A stretch of DNA of 7,091 nt from JAHFLQ01 sp964432465 (GCA_964432465.1 CAYSNI010000020.1:1-7091), one strand, 5' to 3'. Shown: positions 1-5,941, counted from the stretch's first letter. Notes: generated by a model from the sequence alone, not told the origin. Translations and numbers: made by a program.

Positions 1-9
1 AAATGGTTG

Positions 10-31
10 CGGGAACCCGTCGTCAGTCCCG
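10..31 (-). other. Small hairpin at the start of a leftward transcript leaving the window
   Basis: Five-base arms CGGGA (10-14) and TCCCG (27-31) can pair. The hairpin lies directly downstream of the leftward promoter at 51-80, so it would sit in the first ~40 bases of that RNA. No start codon with a ribosome binding site is visible before the window edge, so I cannot tell whether the unit is a structured RNA or a leader of a coding gene. Confidence 0.3.
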
Positions 32-50
32 TATCTTATGTTCTGTGGAT

Positions 51-80
51 ACTATAGCACATTAAATACTAATTTGTCAA
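51..80 (-). promoter_or_regulatory. Sigma70-type promoter reading out of the left edge
   Basis: On the minus strand a perfect -35 box TTGACA (80-75) is followed by an 18-base spacer and a -10 box TATAGT (56-51). The expected start point is near position 44. The -35 box lies within the last codons of the HELLH-motif gene. The promoter therefore starts a separate unit for whatever lies left of the window. Confidence 0.75.
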
Positions 81-734
81 GTCCTTACACACTTTGAGCA
101 GCGTCTCTACCAGCGCGCGTACATCCTTTTTATCCGGCCACGCCGCTCGGATTCGCTGACGCAATGCTTTGTGTTGCGGATAACCAAGGTCTTCGCTCCC
201 GTCCATCAGATCGGCAAATTCCTCGTTTAATAGCTGAGTTAGCGATTCTTTCATGTCATTGTAGTCGCCCTCACTCAACCCTCGCTCTTCATAGATAGGA
301 TGAATCGCGTACCAGGTATAGAAATGAAGAAGCTCGTGCATCAGATATGAATTCGGCGATTCTGCGCCGACATACACAAAGAAATATCCGCCGGGAATAT
401 TATAGGTGCAGCGGCTATTTGTTGAGAGATAAGCCGTAACGACCGGCTGGGGCAACGTCACTTTAAAAATCGATTCGACGCGCGACATAAATTTCTTACC
501 GATCCCGCCCCAGTTCCTTTCCATAGTTTTAGCTATTTCTGCAAAATCAAAACCCTCGGCCACGTTACGCTCCTCAAGAAATGCCAGAACTTTTGACGGA
601 TTAAAATCGGCGCCGTGTTTTTCCATGTAGAGCTCCTGTAATTTCGTCGGCTTTTTATTATTCACCGAAGACGCACCTTTAATAAAATTCTCCGCGTCTT
701 TCTCTGCATCATAAACAAACCTAATCGCCGTCAT
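69..734 (-). CDS. Hypothetical protein with a HELLH zinc-metallopeptidase-like motif
   Basis: A 221-residue protein that I do not recognise as a named family. The clearest feature is HELLH at residues 133-137, which fits the HExxH zinc-binding pattern of metallopeptidases. An acidic stretch around NEEFADL (about 170-176) could supply the third ligand, as in gluzincin-like enzymes; that role is inferred. Residues 110-131 (YNIPGGYFFVYVG and beyond) look like the beta-strand that often precedes such a helix. No signal peptide or membrane segment is evident, so it is probably cytoplasmic. The start codon is one base after the stop of the exonuclease gene, with GGATGGA about ten bases upstream as a possible weak ribosome binding site, so it is probably the last gene of the tsaE-exonuclease operon. 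It ends with TAG. HExxH is short and can occur by chance, so the peptidase activity is uncertain. That it is a real gene is well supported by length and packing. Confidence 0.85.
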   Translation of the reverse strand: MTAIRFVYDAEKDAENFIKGASSVNNKKPTKLQELYMEKHGADFNPSKVLAFLEERNVAEGFDFAEIAKTMERNWGGIGKKFMSRVESIFKVTLPQPVVTAYLSTNSRCTYNIPGGYFFVYVGAESPNSYLMHELLHFYTWYAIHPIYEERGLSEGDYNDMKESLTQLLNEEFADLMDGSEDLGYPQHKALRQRIRAAWPDKKDVRALVETLLKVCKDLTN

Positions 735-735
735 A

Positions 736-1620
736 TTACTTATCCATCCGCTCGATCAGCGTGCGGAAGCCGAGCTTTTGGAAGTTCGTTTTAAGAAGCG
801 CTTTATCCAGTGGCGGCACTTTAAGTTCTTCCAGATTTTTCACTTCCACCGGAGAGTCACGGCGGATAGTCGCAAGATACTTGGACATAAGCGCTATTTC
901 CTTCTGACCTTCCAGTTTTTTCACTAAATTCTTGTTACTGATAATCGCCAGGCTTTCAAATATTTCCTCCACAGTGCCGAAGTCTTTCAGAAGCGTAGAG
1001 GCGGTCTTCGGACCGACACCTTTCACGCCAGGAATATTATCAGACACATCGCCGATCAGGCCTTTGTAGTCGGCCAACCGCTCCGGTCCGAGTCCGTATT
1101 TTTCAATCACTTCTTTTGGTCCGAAGGTCTTGGTGTCGGTAATCCCAGTCTTCAGCATTTCTGCCAACACTTTTTCACCGTCAACCAACTGCAGGACGTC
1201 GTTATCACCAGAAAGTATGACTACTTGAATATTTTTTTCGTTTTTAAACTTTTCCGCGAGCGTGCCGATAATGTCGTCCGCCTCAAAAGTCGGGATTTCA
1301 AAAGTTTTAATTCCAAACCAACCAAATACATCTCTTGAAGTGATTATCTGGGAGACTAACTCCGGCGCGGTCGGCGGACGATGCGCTTTATAATCTTGAA
1401 ATTGCTCTTCGCGAAAAGTCGGCTCCGGCCGGTCAAAAGCGGCGGCAATATACGCCGGATTCCGCTCTTTGATTATCTTAAGAAGAATTCCCGCAATGCC
1501 GTAGAGGGCGTTGGTCGGACTACCGTCGGGAGCGGTGAAAGGAGGGAGAGCATGAAAAAAACGGTGAATCAACGCGTTAGCGTCGATAAGTAAGAGTACG
1601 TTCGGTTTCTTTGCGTCCAT
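736..1620 (-). CDS. 5'-3' exonuclease (PolA N-terminal / FEN-like domain), stand-alone
   Basis: This 294-residue protein matches the 5' nuclease domain found at the N-terminus of bacterial DNA polymerase I, without a polymerase part. Metal-binding acidic residues expected of the family are present: D13 in LLIDANALIHR, D63 in AFDRPEPTFR, E113/D115/D116 in FEADD and D139/D141 in SGDND. Then follow D191 and D194 in GDVSDNIPGVKGVGPKTA, which opens the helix-hairpin-helix DNA-binding part. R70, Y77 and K78 fit the substrate-gripping helix. Such enzymes remove RNA primers and 5' flaps during lagging-strand maturation and repair in the cytoplasm. The length is that of the domain alone, so it appears complete. 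The ATG at 1620 lies 44 bases inside the end of tsaE and no ribosome binding site precedes it, which suggests translational coupling. The downstream gene starts one base after the TAA. Whether the genome also has a full polA cannot be judged here. Confidence 0.95.
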   Translation of the reverse strand: MDAKKPNVLLLIDANALIHRFFHALPPFTAPDGSPTNALYGIAGILLKIIKERNPAYIAAAFDRPEPTFREEQFQDYKAHRPPTAPELVSQIITSRDVFGWFGIKTFEIPTFEADDIIGTLAEKFKNEKNIQVVILSGDNDVLQLVDGEKVLAEMLKTGITDTKTFGPKEVIEKYGLGPERLADYKGLIGDVSDNIPGVKGVGPKTASTLLKDFGTVEEIFESLAIISNKNLVKKLEGQKEIALMSKYLATIRRDSPVEVKNLEELKVPPLDKALLKTNFQKLGFRTLIERMDK

Positions 1621-2074
1621 GGCTGAAGTGTACCCAAATTGTGTCCTTGGGTAAAATCTTCTTTATTTTGTCAGCCCATTCAATCAGGAAAATATGGCCA
1701 GGATTTTTAAGCGCTTCTTTAAATCCAAGCGGAGCTAATTCTTTCGGACTATCTATCCGGTACGCATCCATATGGAAGAATGTGTGGAAAGATTGAAGCG
1801 TGGCCCCTCGACTCGCCCGCCTAAGGCGGACAAGCTCGGGGACTAATTCGTAGGTGCGAAAAATAAGAAAAGTCGGACTGGTTATCCGATTTTTAACTCC
1901 GAGCCCTTTCGCGAATCCCTGGGTGAAAGTAGTTTTACCGGCCCCGAGGTCCCCCACCAAAGCCACAACTCTGGCGTGTTTTTTATGCGGACCGGATTTT
2001 AAAATATCCTTTGCAATTCGAATAGCAAAGCGCTTAGTCGCTGAGGAGTTTTTGGACATTAATTTCATAGCCAT
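1577..2074 (-). CDS. tsaE: tRNA threonylcarbamoyladenosine biosynthesis ATPase TsaE, with an in-frame insertion
   Basis: This 165-residue P-loop ATPase belongs to the complex (with TsaB and TsaD) that makes t6A37 in tRNAs decoding ANN codons. Visible motifs are Walker A GDLGAGKTT (residues 41-49, K47 and T48), the family signature SPTF (66-69), FFHMDAYRID (about 99-108) and the late IEW (131-133). Between the TYE that follows SPTFLIFR and the FFHMDAYR strand there are about 22 residues where I expect a short turn. Residues 79-91 are encoded by a GC-rich palindromic element (1804-1841) related to repeats elsewhere in this window. The insertion sits in a loop, away from the nucleotide site, so function may be kept. 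Methionines at residues 1, 3 and 6 are all possible starts; none has a clear Shine-Dalgarno site. A promoter lies 37 bases upstream. The gene heads the operon with the exonuclease and the HELLH protein. Confidence 0.93.
   Translation of the reverse strand: MAMKLMSKNSSATKRFAIRIAKDILKSGPHKKHARVVALVGDLGAGKTTFTQGFAKGLGVKNRITSPTFLIFRTYELVPELVRLRRASRGATLQSFHTFFHMDAYRIDSPKELAPLGFKEALKNPGHIFLIEWADKIKKILPKDTIWVHFSHGRKETERTLTYRR
1804..1841 (-). repeat. REP-like palindromic element inserted in frame within tsaE
   Basis: About 38 bases form an imperfect hairpin. The centre is CCGCCT-A-AGGCGG (1817-1829), and the flanks CCCCTCGACTCG and CAAGCTCGGGG can pair with several wobbles and mismatches. The minus-strand string CCGAGCTTGTC occurs here and again in the spacer at 2703-2713, so this is one member of a dispersed family. 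It encodes TsaE residues 79-91 (PELVRLRR and onward). The insertion reading is inferred from the extra loop length compared with ordinary TsaE proteins. Confidence 0.65.
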
Positions 2075-2086
2075 AATTTAGCAAGC

Positions 2087-2115
2087 TTGACGGGAAAAAG
2101 ATAGTCTGTTATTAT
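2087..2115 (+). promoter_or_regulatory. Promoter of the small zinc-ribbon gene
   Basis: On the plus strand TTGACG (2087-2092), a 17-base spacer and TATTAT (2110-2115) form a good sigma70-type promoter. The start would be near 2122, about 40 bases before the ATG at 2163. A clear ribosome binding site (AAGGAGG at 2149-2155) and a terminator at 2355-2386 complete the transcription unit. Confidence 0.72.
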
Positions 2116-2140
2116 AGTCGAGCACTTTGATTACTGTCAC
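2111..2140 (-). promoter_or_regulatory. Promoter of the tsaE operon
   Basis: On the minus strand GTGACA (2140-2135) is followed by 18 bases and a consensus -10 box TATAAT (2116-2111). The predicted start lies near 2104, giving a leader of about 30 bases before the tsaE ATG at 2074. The -10 box overlaps that of the opposite promoter at 2087-2115, so the two polymerases should compete. Confidence 0.7.
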
Positions 2141-2162
2141 GGCTTTAAAAGGAGGGGTCCGA

Positions 2163-2351
2163 ATGGCAACGTCCGTGTTGGTATGCCCGAAGTGTCACCG
2201 CTAGCGAGTCGGTGAGAAGTGCGAATACCTGCATCCGCACTATCGCCCGATCGGAAGATGCGATTTTTGCAAACGTGAAGCCAAGCTGATTGACTGTCGC
2301 AAGAGCATCGCCGGCACCCTCGTGTCCGCGATCCATCCCGAAAATCAGTAA
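2163..2351 (+). pseudogene. Small zinc-ribbon-like protein interrupted by an in-frame TAG
   Basis: The ATG at 2163 follows AAGGAGG with a 7-base spacing. The frame reads 13 codons with CPKC (codons 8-11), meets TAG at codon 14 (2202-2204), and then stays open for 48 more codons to TAA at 2349. The continuation contains a single Cys in EKCEYLHPHYRPIG, a CDFC pair near codons 33-36 and LIDC near 45. Joined, it would be a ~62-residue protein with two CxxC pairs, as in small zinc ribbons that bind RNA or DNA or serve as accessory subunits. I do not recognise the exact family. No ATG or GTG restart lies close after the TAG. Promoter, ribosome binding site and terminator are intact, so the damage is either very recent or a sequencing or assembly error. 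Readthrough is possible but unsupported, since ruvB, the pilB-like gene and the HELLH gene all end in TAG. Confidence 0.6.
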
Positions 2352-2354
2352 ACT

Positions 2355-2386
2355 AAACACCCTTCGAAAGAAGGGTGTTTTTATTT
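2355..2386 (+). terminator. Rho-independent terminator after the zinc-ribbon frame
   Basis: Eleven-base arms AAACACCCTTC (2355-2365) and GAAGGGTGTTT (2370-2380) flank a GAAA loop and are followed by TTATTT. The stop codon of the zinc-ribbon frame is only three bases upstream. The arms carry T-rich ends on both strands, so the hairpin may also stop leftward transcripts from the converging GIY-YIG gene. Confidence 0.9.
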
Positions 2387-2408
2387 AGTTCCCGAGTTTA
2401 TCGAGGGA

Positions 2409-2672
2409 TTACCATTTGCCCCATTCACCATGTATAAGTTTTTCTTTCTTGGCACGATTCCAGTTTTTGATCTGAAGCTCCCTGCGTCGTGCTTCTTCCA
2501 AATTTTCATATTCCTCTAGGTACACGATTTGTTTCGTGCCGTGTTTAGCGGTATATTTTGACCCGACTCCTGATGCGTGCTGAGTCCAGCGAGTATTCGG
2601 CTGCCAGGTAAGACCGGTGTAATAGCTTTTATCCAAACACTCAAGTATGTATACATACCATTTCCAATTCAT
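2409..2672 (-). CDS. GIY-YIG domain protein (YhbQ/UPF0213-like small endonuclease-type)
   Basis: An 87-residue single-domain protein of the GIY-YIG superfamily. The two half-motifs appear as VYI (residues 7-9) and YTG (18-20). They are followed by the catalytic-type arginine in NTRWTQH (R28), a histidine (H32) and the conserved glutamate in EARRRELQIKNW (E65). Length and the ending KKEKLIHGEW are typical of the small stand-alone proteins often annotated as putative excinuclease subunit C-like. Their cellular role is not settled; they may cut or bind branched or damaged DNA. No ribosome binding site precedes the ATG. TTGTCG and TATTAT (2680-2685) spaced by 16 bases just upstream could be a weak promoter giving an almost leaderless mRNA. 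Gene and fold are well supported, the function is not. Confidence 0.9.
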   Translation of the reverse strand: MNWKWYVYILECLDKSYYTGLTWQPNTRWTQHASGVGSKYTAKHGTKQIVYLEEYENLEEARRRELQIKNWNRAKKEKLIHGEWGKW

Positions 2673-2691
2673 GGTTCATATAATACAACAT

Positions 2692-2785
2692 GGTAGCTCC
2701 TCGACAAGCTCGGAGAATAAATTTTTTGCTCAAATGTAGTTCCTGAGCGTAGTCGAAGGACTACCTAGCTCGGAGAATAAAATGA
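2692..2785. repeat. Intergenic REP-like repeats between the GIY-YIG gene and ruvB
   Basis: The spacer holds two copies of a 15-base direct repeat, AGCTCGGAGAATAAA, at 2707-2721 and 2767-2781. Between them is a hairpin (2736-2764) with arms GTAGTTCCT and AGGACTAC that pair except for one bulged T. The loop carries GAGCGTAGTCGA, a motif common in dispersed REP-like elements of such genomes. The left copy is preceded by CTCCTCGACAAG, which shares CCGAGCTTGTC (minus strand) with the tsaE element. The block lies just past the end of ruvB and could act as a 3' barrier, although no T-tract terminator is visible. Confidence 0.6.
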
Positions 2786-2802
2786 CGCGTGGTTAAGAAA
2801 AA

Positions 2803-3804
2803 CTAAACCAGCTTCGCTCTCGGTGCGGCGATTCCCAGATGTTCATAGGCGGCTTCGGTAGCCACGCGGCCAGACGGCGTACGCTGAAGCAGTCCGATGC
2901 TCATAAGATACGGTTCGTAGATGTCTTCGATATTACCTCGGTCATCATTGAGGGCGGCGGCTAACGTAGCCGCCCCGACTGGACCACCTTTGAACTTTTT
3001 AATAATTGTTTCGAGTAAACGCCGGTCGTGTGGCTCCAAGCCGAGCTTATCAATCTCCAACATCTCTAAAGTCTTAATCGCGACTGCTTCATTAATCATC
3101 ACAGCACCGCTTACCTCCGAATAATCTCGGACACGCTTCAAAATACGATTCGCCACGCGCGGAGTAAATCGCGACGCCCCCGCGACTACGGCAATCGCTT
3201 CCGGAGATATCTTTAATTTCAAAAGTTTTGCGGAACGTTTCACGATCTCCTCTATATCCGGATTCTCGTAATAGTCTAACTTGAAGGAAGCCCCGAAGCG
3301 GGAACGAAGTGGCCCGGAAAGCAGGTTGGCTCGGGTGGTCGCGGCCACCAACGTGAACGGCGGCAGGTCGAGTGAGAGCATTCGCGCGGCCGGACCCTTT
3401 CCTACTATCAGATGAAGCTTCCTTGCTTCCATTGCCGGGTAGAGCACTTCTTCAATGGATTTATTAATGCGATGCGCTTCATCAATAAAAAGTACGTCAC
3501 CTTTTTCTAGATTCGTCAGGACTGCCGCAAGGTCCCCCATCTTCTCCAATGCCGGTCCGGAAGTAATCTTGATGTTGGAGCCGAGCTCTTTTGCCACCAG
3601 ATGGGCAAGCGTAGTCTTACCAAGGCCCGCCTGACCGTAAAAAAGTAGGTGGTCGCACGCCTCTTGACGAAGCTTGGCCGCTTCGAGGATAATTTTCAGG
3701 TTCGTCTTTATCTTCTCTTGACCAACATAATCAACCCAGCTTGAAGGGCGGAGAATCGAGTCGACAGTCTGATCTTCTATAGGTAGATTTTGCTTTGGCT
3801 CCAT
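2803..3804 (-). CDS. ruvB: Holliday junction branch migration DNA helicase RuvB
   Basis: This is a complete RuvB AAA+ motor, which as a hexamer with RuvA drives branch migration of Holliday junctions. Numbered from the chosen start, Walker A is GQAGLGKT (about 57-64), Walker B is LFIDEAH (105-111), sensor 1 lies in LVAATTRANLLSGPL, and the arginine finger is in PLRSRFG. The C-terminal winged helix contains GGPVGAATLAAAL and ends with DIYEPYLMSIGLLQRTPSGR. I chose the ATG at 3804 (MEPKQNLP) because it leaves 18 residues before the conserved LRP, the usual spacing. An in-frame ATG at 3870 would add 22 residues (MPLSDGRATT through GSIP) that derive from a palindromic repeat region and are unlike RuvB. 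Neither start has a clear ribosome binding site. The gene ends in TAG. No ruvA or ruvC is adjacent. Confidence 0.95.
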   Translation of the reverse strand: MEPKQNLPIEDQTVDSILRPSSWVDYVGQEKIKTNLKIILEAAKLRQEACDHLLFYGQAGLGKTTLAHLVAKELGSNIKITSGPALEKMGDLAAVLTNLEKGDVLFIDEAHRINKSIEEVLYPAMEARKLHLIVGKGPAARMLSLDLPPFTLVAATTRANLLSGPLRSRFGASFKLDYYENPDIEEIVKRSAKLLKLKISPEAIAVVAGASRFTPRVANRILKRVRDYSEVSGAVMINEAVAIKTLEMLEIDKLGLEPHDRRLLETIIKKFKGGPVGAATLAAALNDDRGNIEDIYEPYLMSIGLLQRTPSGRVATEAAYEHLGIAAPRAKLV

Positions 3805-3812
3805 GGGGATTG

Positions 3813-3934
3813 ATCCCGTTAGAGACAGGCCGCCATGGGCGGTCGTCGCTCGGCCGTCCGATAACGGCATCTAATTAATTCTAGACTGTTTTTGATTGAA
3901 TTGGCACTCATAATTTGGGTGTCTCTAACGGGAT
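3813..3934. repeat. 15-bp inverted repeat bracketing the ruvB leader
   Basis: ATCCCGTTAGAGACA (3813-3827) and its exact reverse complement TGTCTCTAACGGGAT (3920-3934) flank 92 bases. Inside are two smaller GC-rich hairpins: one around CCGCCATGGGCGG (3830-3842) and one pairing GCCGT with ACGGC (near 3850-3865). The right arm ends in the first T of the -35 box of the rightward promoter, and the left arm lies directly upstream of the preferred ruvB start. It resembles a dispersed palindromic or miniature element, but only one copy is in view. Confidence 0.6.
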
Positions 3935-3962
3935 TGACAAAAAATATTATTTATGCTAGACT
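3934..3962 (+). promoter_or_regulatory. Strong rightward promoter of a putative non-coding RNA
   Basis: Perfect -35 TTGACA (3934-3939), a 17-base spacer and -10 TAGACT (3957-3962), preceded by TGC as an extended -10. The start is expected near 3969. No start codon with a ribosome binding site follows; the downstream ~250 bases are instead rich in pairing segments. Confidence 0.75.
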
Positions 3963-3968
3963 GCTTCA

Positions 3969-4220
3969 GTTAACAGTTCGGCTTAGCTCACTGTCTTATT
4001 TTACCTTGAGCCTGCCGATGGGTTGAGTACATTGATCAGTGGGCGGGAATTCTTCTTAGATACTTCGGATAGTCTGGCTTCGGCTGGACTACTCCTCGGA
4101 AAAATTCTAACCTTTTTCAAATTTATTTGGAAAAGTCTTTCAACACTTCTCGAATTTATTCGGGATTTGCCCACTGATCAATGCACTGAACCACGTAAAA
4201 TTCTAGGAAGAATCACGTGG
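3969..4220 (+). ncRNA. Putative structured non-coding RNA, family not recognised
   Basis: From the predicted start a series of nested helices can be drawn. A leading helix pairs TCGGC+GCTC (3978-3989) with GAGC+GCCGA (4008-4018). A perfect 15-bp closing stem pairs CATTGATCAGTGGGC (4030-4044) with 4169-4183. Inside it are three hairpins: 4070-4091 (nine pairs, two of them wobbles, TTCG loop), 4113-4134 (nine pairs, one wobble, TTTA loop) and 4149-4164 (six pairs, one wobble, TTTA loop). Beyond it lies 4191-4220, where CCACGT/ACGTGG encloses ATTCT-AGGA-AGAAT. The 5' TTCAGT (3965-3970) can also pair with ACTGAA (4185-4190). The layout is a multibranched domain rather than one long rod. I see no signature of tmRNA, RNase P RNA, SRP RNA or a tRNA, and the shape is not a clear 6S RNA. 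The reading frame through it lacks a ribosome binding site. It converges on the pilB-like gene, and the 3' end is uncertain because no T-tract follows. Confidence 0.6.
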
Positions 4221-4224
4221 CGAG

Positions 4225-5898
4225 CTACCATTTTAAAGGACCGGTCACTCCTTCCACTTCATCAAAAGTGGTGATGCCGGTCAGAACTTTCAAGATTCCG
4301 TCCTGCTGCATCGTCACCATCCCCTGCTTTTCGGCCTGTTTAGTAATCGCCGACTCGCTTACTTTATCGTTAATCAATCCCTCCATTTCACTGTCTACTT
4401 TCAATAATTCAAATATCGCGACCCGACCTTTATAGCCAATCCCCGTGCACTTCACGCATCCTTTGGATTGATACATCGTGATTGCGCCGTAATCCTTACG
4501 ATCCACCCGCTTAGGCAAACCGCCGAAAAATTTTTTCACTTTAGTTTCGTATTCTGCGGGAAGCTTAGTCGGAACTTTACAGTCATCACATAGACGACGC
4601 ACTAGACGCTGAGCGATGATTAAATTCATCGCGGGACCGATACTCACCGGCTTCACGCCAAGATCCAAAAAACGAGGAATGGCGCCGGCGGCGGAATTGG
4701 CGTGGACGGTGGAAAATACCAAATGACCGGTTAAGGCCGCTTGCAGAGAAATATCCGCCGTTTCTTTATCGCGCACCTCACCCACGAGAATCACGTCCGG
4801 GTCCTGACGCATGATTGAACGAAGCCCGCCAGCAAAATCGTAGCCGGCTTCCGCGTCCACCTGCGTCTGCTCTATTCCCGGTAAATGATACTCGATAGGA
4901 TCTTCAATAGTAATAATTTTTGCTTCCGGAGAAAGTTTACTTAATAGGAAGGCGTAAAGTGTCGTGGTCTTACCGGAACCAGTCGGTCCGGTGTTGATTG
5001 CCATGCCGTTTGGCTCGTTCAACTCTTCGTTAATAATGACAAGATCATCTTTCCGAAGACCGATCTGCGGCAAAGTAATCCGAATTGCTGACGGATCAAG
5101 CACGCGCATGACGATCGTTTCACCGTATTCCGAAGGGATCGTGGAAATACGGAGCTCGATATCCTTTCCGTTCAGCGCGATTGTGAAACGGCCATCCTGT
5201 GGCACGTCTTGCACGTTCAGTTTCAAATTGGAAAGTAATTTAATTCTAGAAACAATAAATTTGTAAATATCCAAAGAGAGATTGAGGATGACGTCGTGGA
5301 GTAATCCGTCGATACGGTACCGCAAACGCACTCCTTTTTCCTCAATTTCAAAATGAATGTCGGAAGCCCGATTATTCAAAGCGCCAGCCAGTATTATTTC
5401 GAGGATCTGTCCGGTAGAGAATTTTTTAAAATCGAAATTAATAATCTCGGTCTTAACCTTATCAAGACTCGTTAATTTTTGAAACAGCTCCTCTATGCGA
5501 TTCTTTTCAATTGAAACTTTGCCGGTGATTCCTTCAGTAGCCGCCGCTACATATTGGTAAAAACTCCAGACATGATTCAACGAACCGATGGAAGTGAGAA
5601 ATAGTTTGGCCTTAAGACCCTGACCTTCCAATCTTTTGATCAGACCCTGGACGCCGGGGGTCTCAGGATTTACTACCGCCAAAGCGACTTCTTTCTCTTT
5701 TAACTGAAAAGGCGCTACCAATAAACGGCGCGCCTCTTCTTCTTTGACGGTCTTTAAAGCATCCACCTGAACCGGTGCCGTGGTCAAATTCAAATAACTT
5801 AACCCGGTGGCTTGAGCTTTCCCTTGAGCTTCTTTTTCTTCAGCCTCGCGCCGAATTTTCAGCAATTGCTCATCCAAGCTTGTTTTTAATTCCTGCAT
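4225..5898 (-). CDS. Type IV pilus / type II secretion assembly ATPase (PilB/GspE family)
   Basis: This 557-residue secretion-type hexameric ATPase powers pilin polymerisation at the inner face of the membrane. The N-terminal ~150 residues are a degenerate GspE N-domain that starts with a charged helix (residues 1-30). The N2 domain follows, with SDIHFEIEEKGVRLRYRIDG (179-198). The motor has Walker A GPTGSGKTTT (304-313), an Asp box in ITIEDPIEY, Walker B with DPDVILVGEVRD (366-377) and His-box residues in TGHLVFSTVHAN (H392, H399). Two cysteine pairs, CDDC (437-440) and CVKC (481-484), form the zinc-binding C-terminal element. No other pilus genes are in the window, so PilB versus GspE cannot be decided by context. 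The start follows an A-rich stretch without a ribosome binding site, and no good promoter is evident (TTGCTT-N17-TACCCT at 5954-5926 is weak). It ends with TAG. Confidence 0.95.
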   Translation of the reverse strand: MQELKTSLDEQLLKIRREAEEKEAQGKAQATGLSYLNLTTAPVQVDALKTVKEEEARRLLVAPFQLKEKEVALAVVNPETPGVQGLIKRLEGQGLKAKLFLTSIGSLNHVWSFYQYVAAATEGITGKVSIEKNRIEELFQKLTSLDKVKTEIINFDFKKFSTGQILEIILAGALNNRASDIHFEIEEKGVRLRYRIDGLLHDVILNLSLDIYKFIVSRIKLLSNLKLNVQDVPQDGRFTIALNGKDIELRISTIPSEYGETIVMRVLDPSAIRITLPQIGLRKDDLVIINEELNEPNGMAINTGPTGSGKTTTLYAFLLSKLSPEAKIITIEDPIEYHLPGIEQTQVDAEAGYDFAGGLRSIMRQDPDVILVGEVRDKETADISLQAALTGHLVFSTVHANSAAGAIPRFLDLGVKPVSIGPAMNLIIAQRLVRRLCDDCKVPTKLPAEYETKVKKFFGGLPKRVDRKDYGAITMYQSKGCVKCTGIGYKGRVAIFELLKVDSEMEGLINDKVSESAITKQAEKQGMVTMQQDGILKVLTGITTFDEVEGVTGPLKW

Positions 5899-5913
5899 GC
5901 TTTTTTTGGAAAT

Positions 5914-5941
5914 CTAATCTTAGGGTAGCCCAGAGGATTAG
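5914..5941 (-). other. Inverted repeat upstream of the pilB-like gene
   Basis: CTAATC (5914-5919) and GATTAG (5936-5941) pair across an inner GGG-TAG-CCC hairpin, with small internal loops. It lies in the 40 bases between the end of the reverse-transcriptase-like fragment and the pilB-like start. No T-tract follows on the minus strand, so it is not a classic terminator; its role is unknown. Confidence 0.35.

Noticed and set aside
2202..2204. TAG reassigned to an amino acid in this genome
   Set aside because: ruvB, the pilB-like gene and the HELLH gene all end normally with TAG at the expected protein length.
2145..2360. Leftward 71-codon frame opposite the zinc-ribbon unit
   Set aside because: It begins inside the terminator hairpin and is antisense to a frame with promoter, Shine-Dalgarno site and cysteine motifs.
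2707..2781. A short CRISPR array from the repeated 15-mers
   Set aside because: Only two short copies, separated by a palindromic spacer, with no further units and no cas genes.
3969..4220. Assignment of the structured RNA to tmRNA, RNase P RNA, SRP RNA or 6S RNA
   Set aside because: No tRNA-like T-loop or tag frame, no RNase P core motifs, and no SRP tetraloop region could be found. The multibranched layout differs from the single long bubble-bearing rod of 6S RNA.
4023..4274. Rightward 83-codon frame starting with TTG in the structured RNA region
   Set aside because: There is no ribosome binding site, the start is TTG, the composition follows the hairpins, and the frame runs into the end of the pilB-like gene on the other strand.
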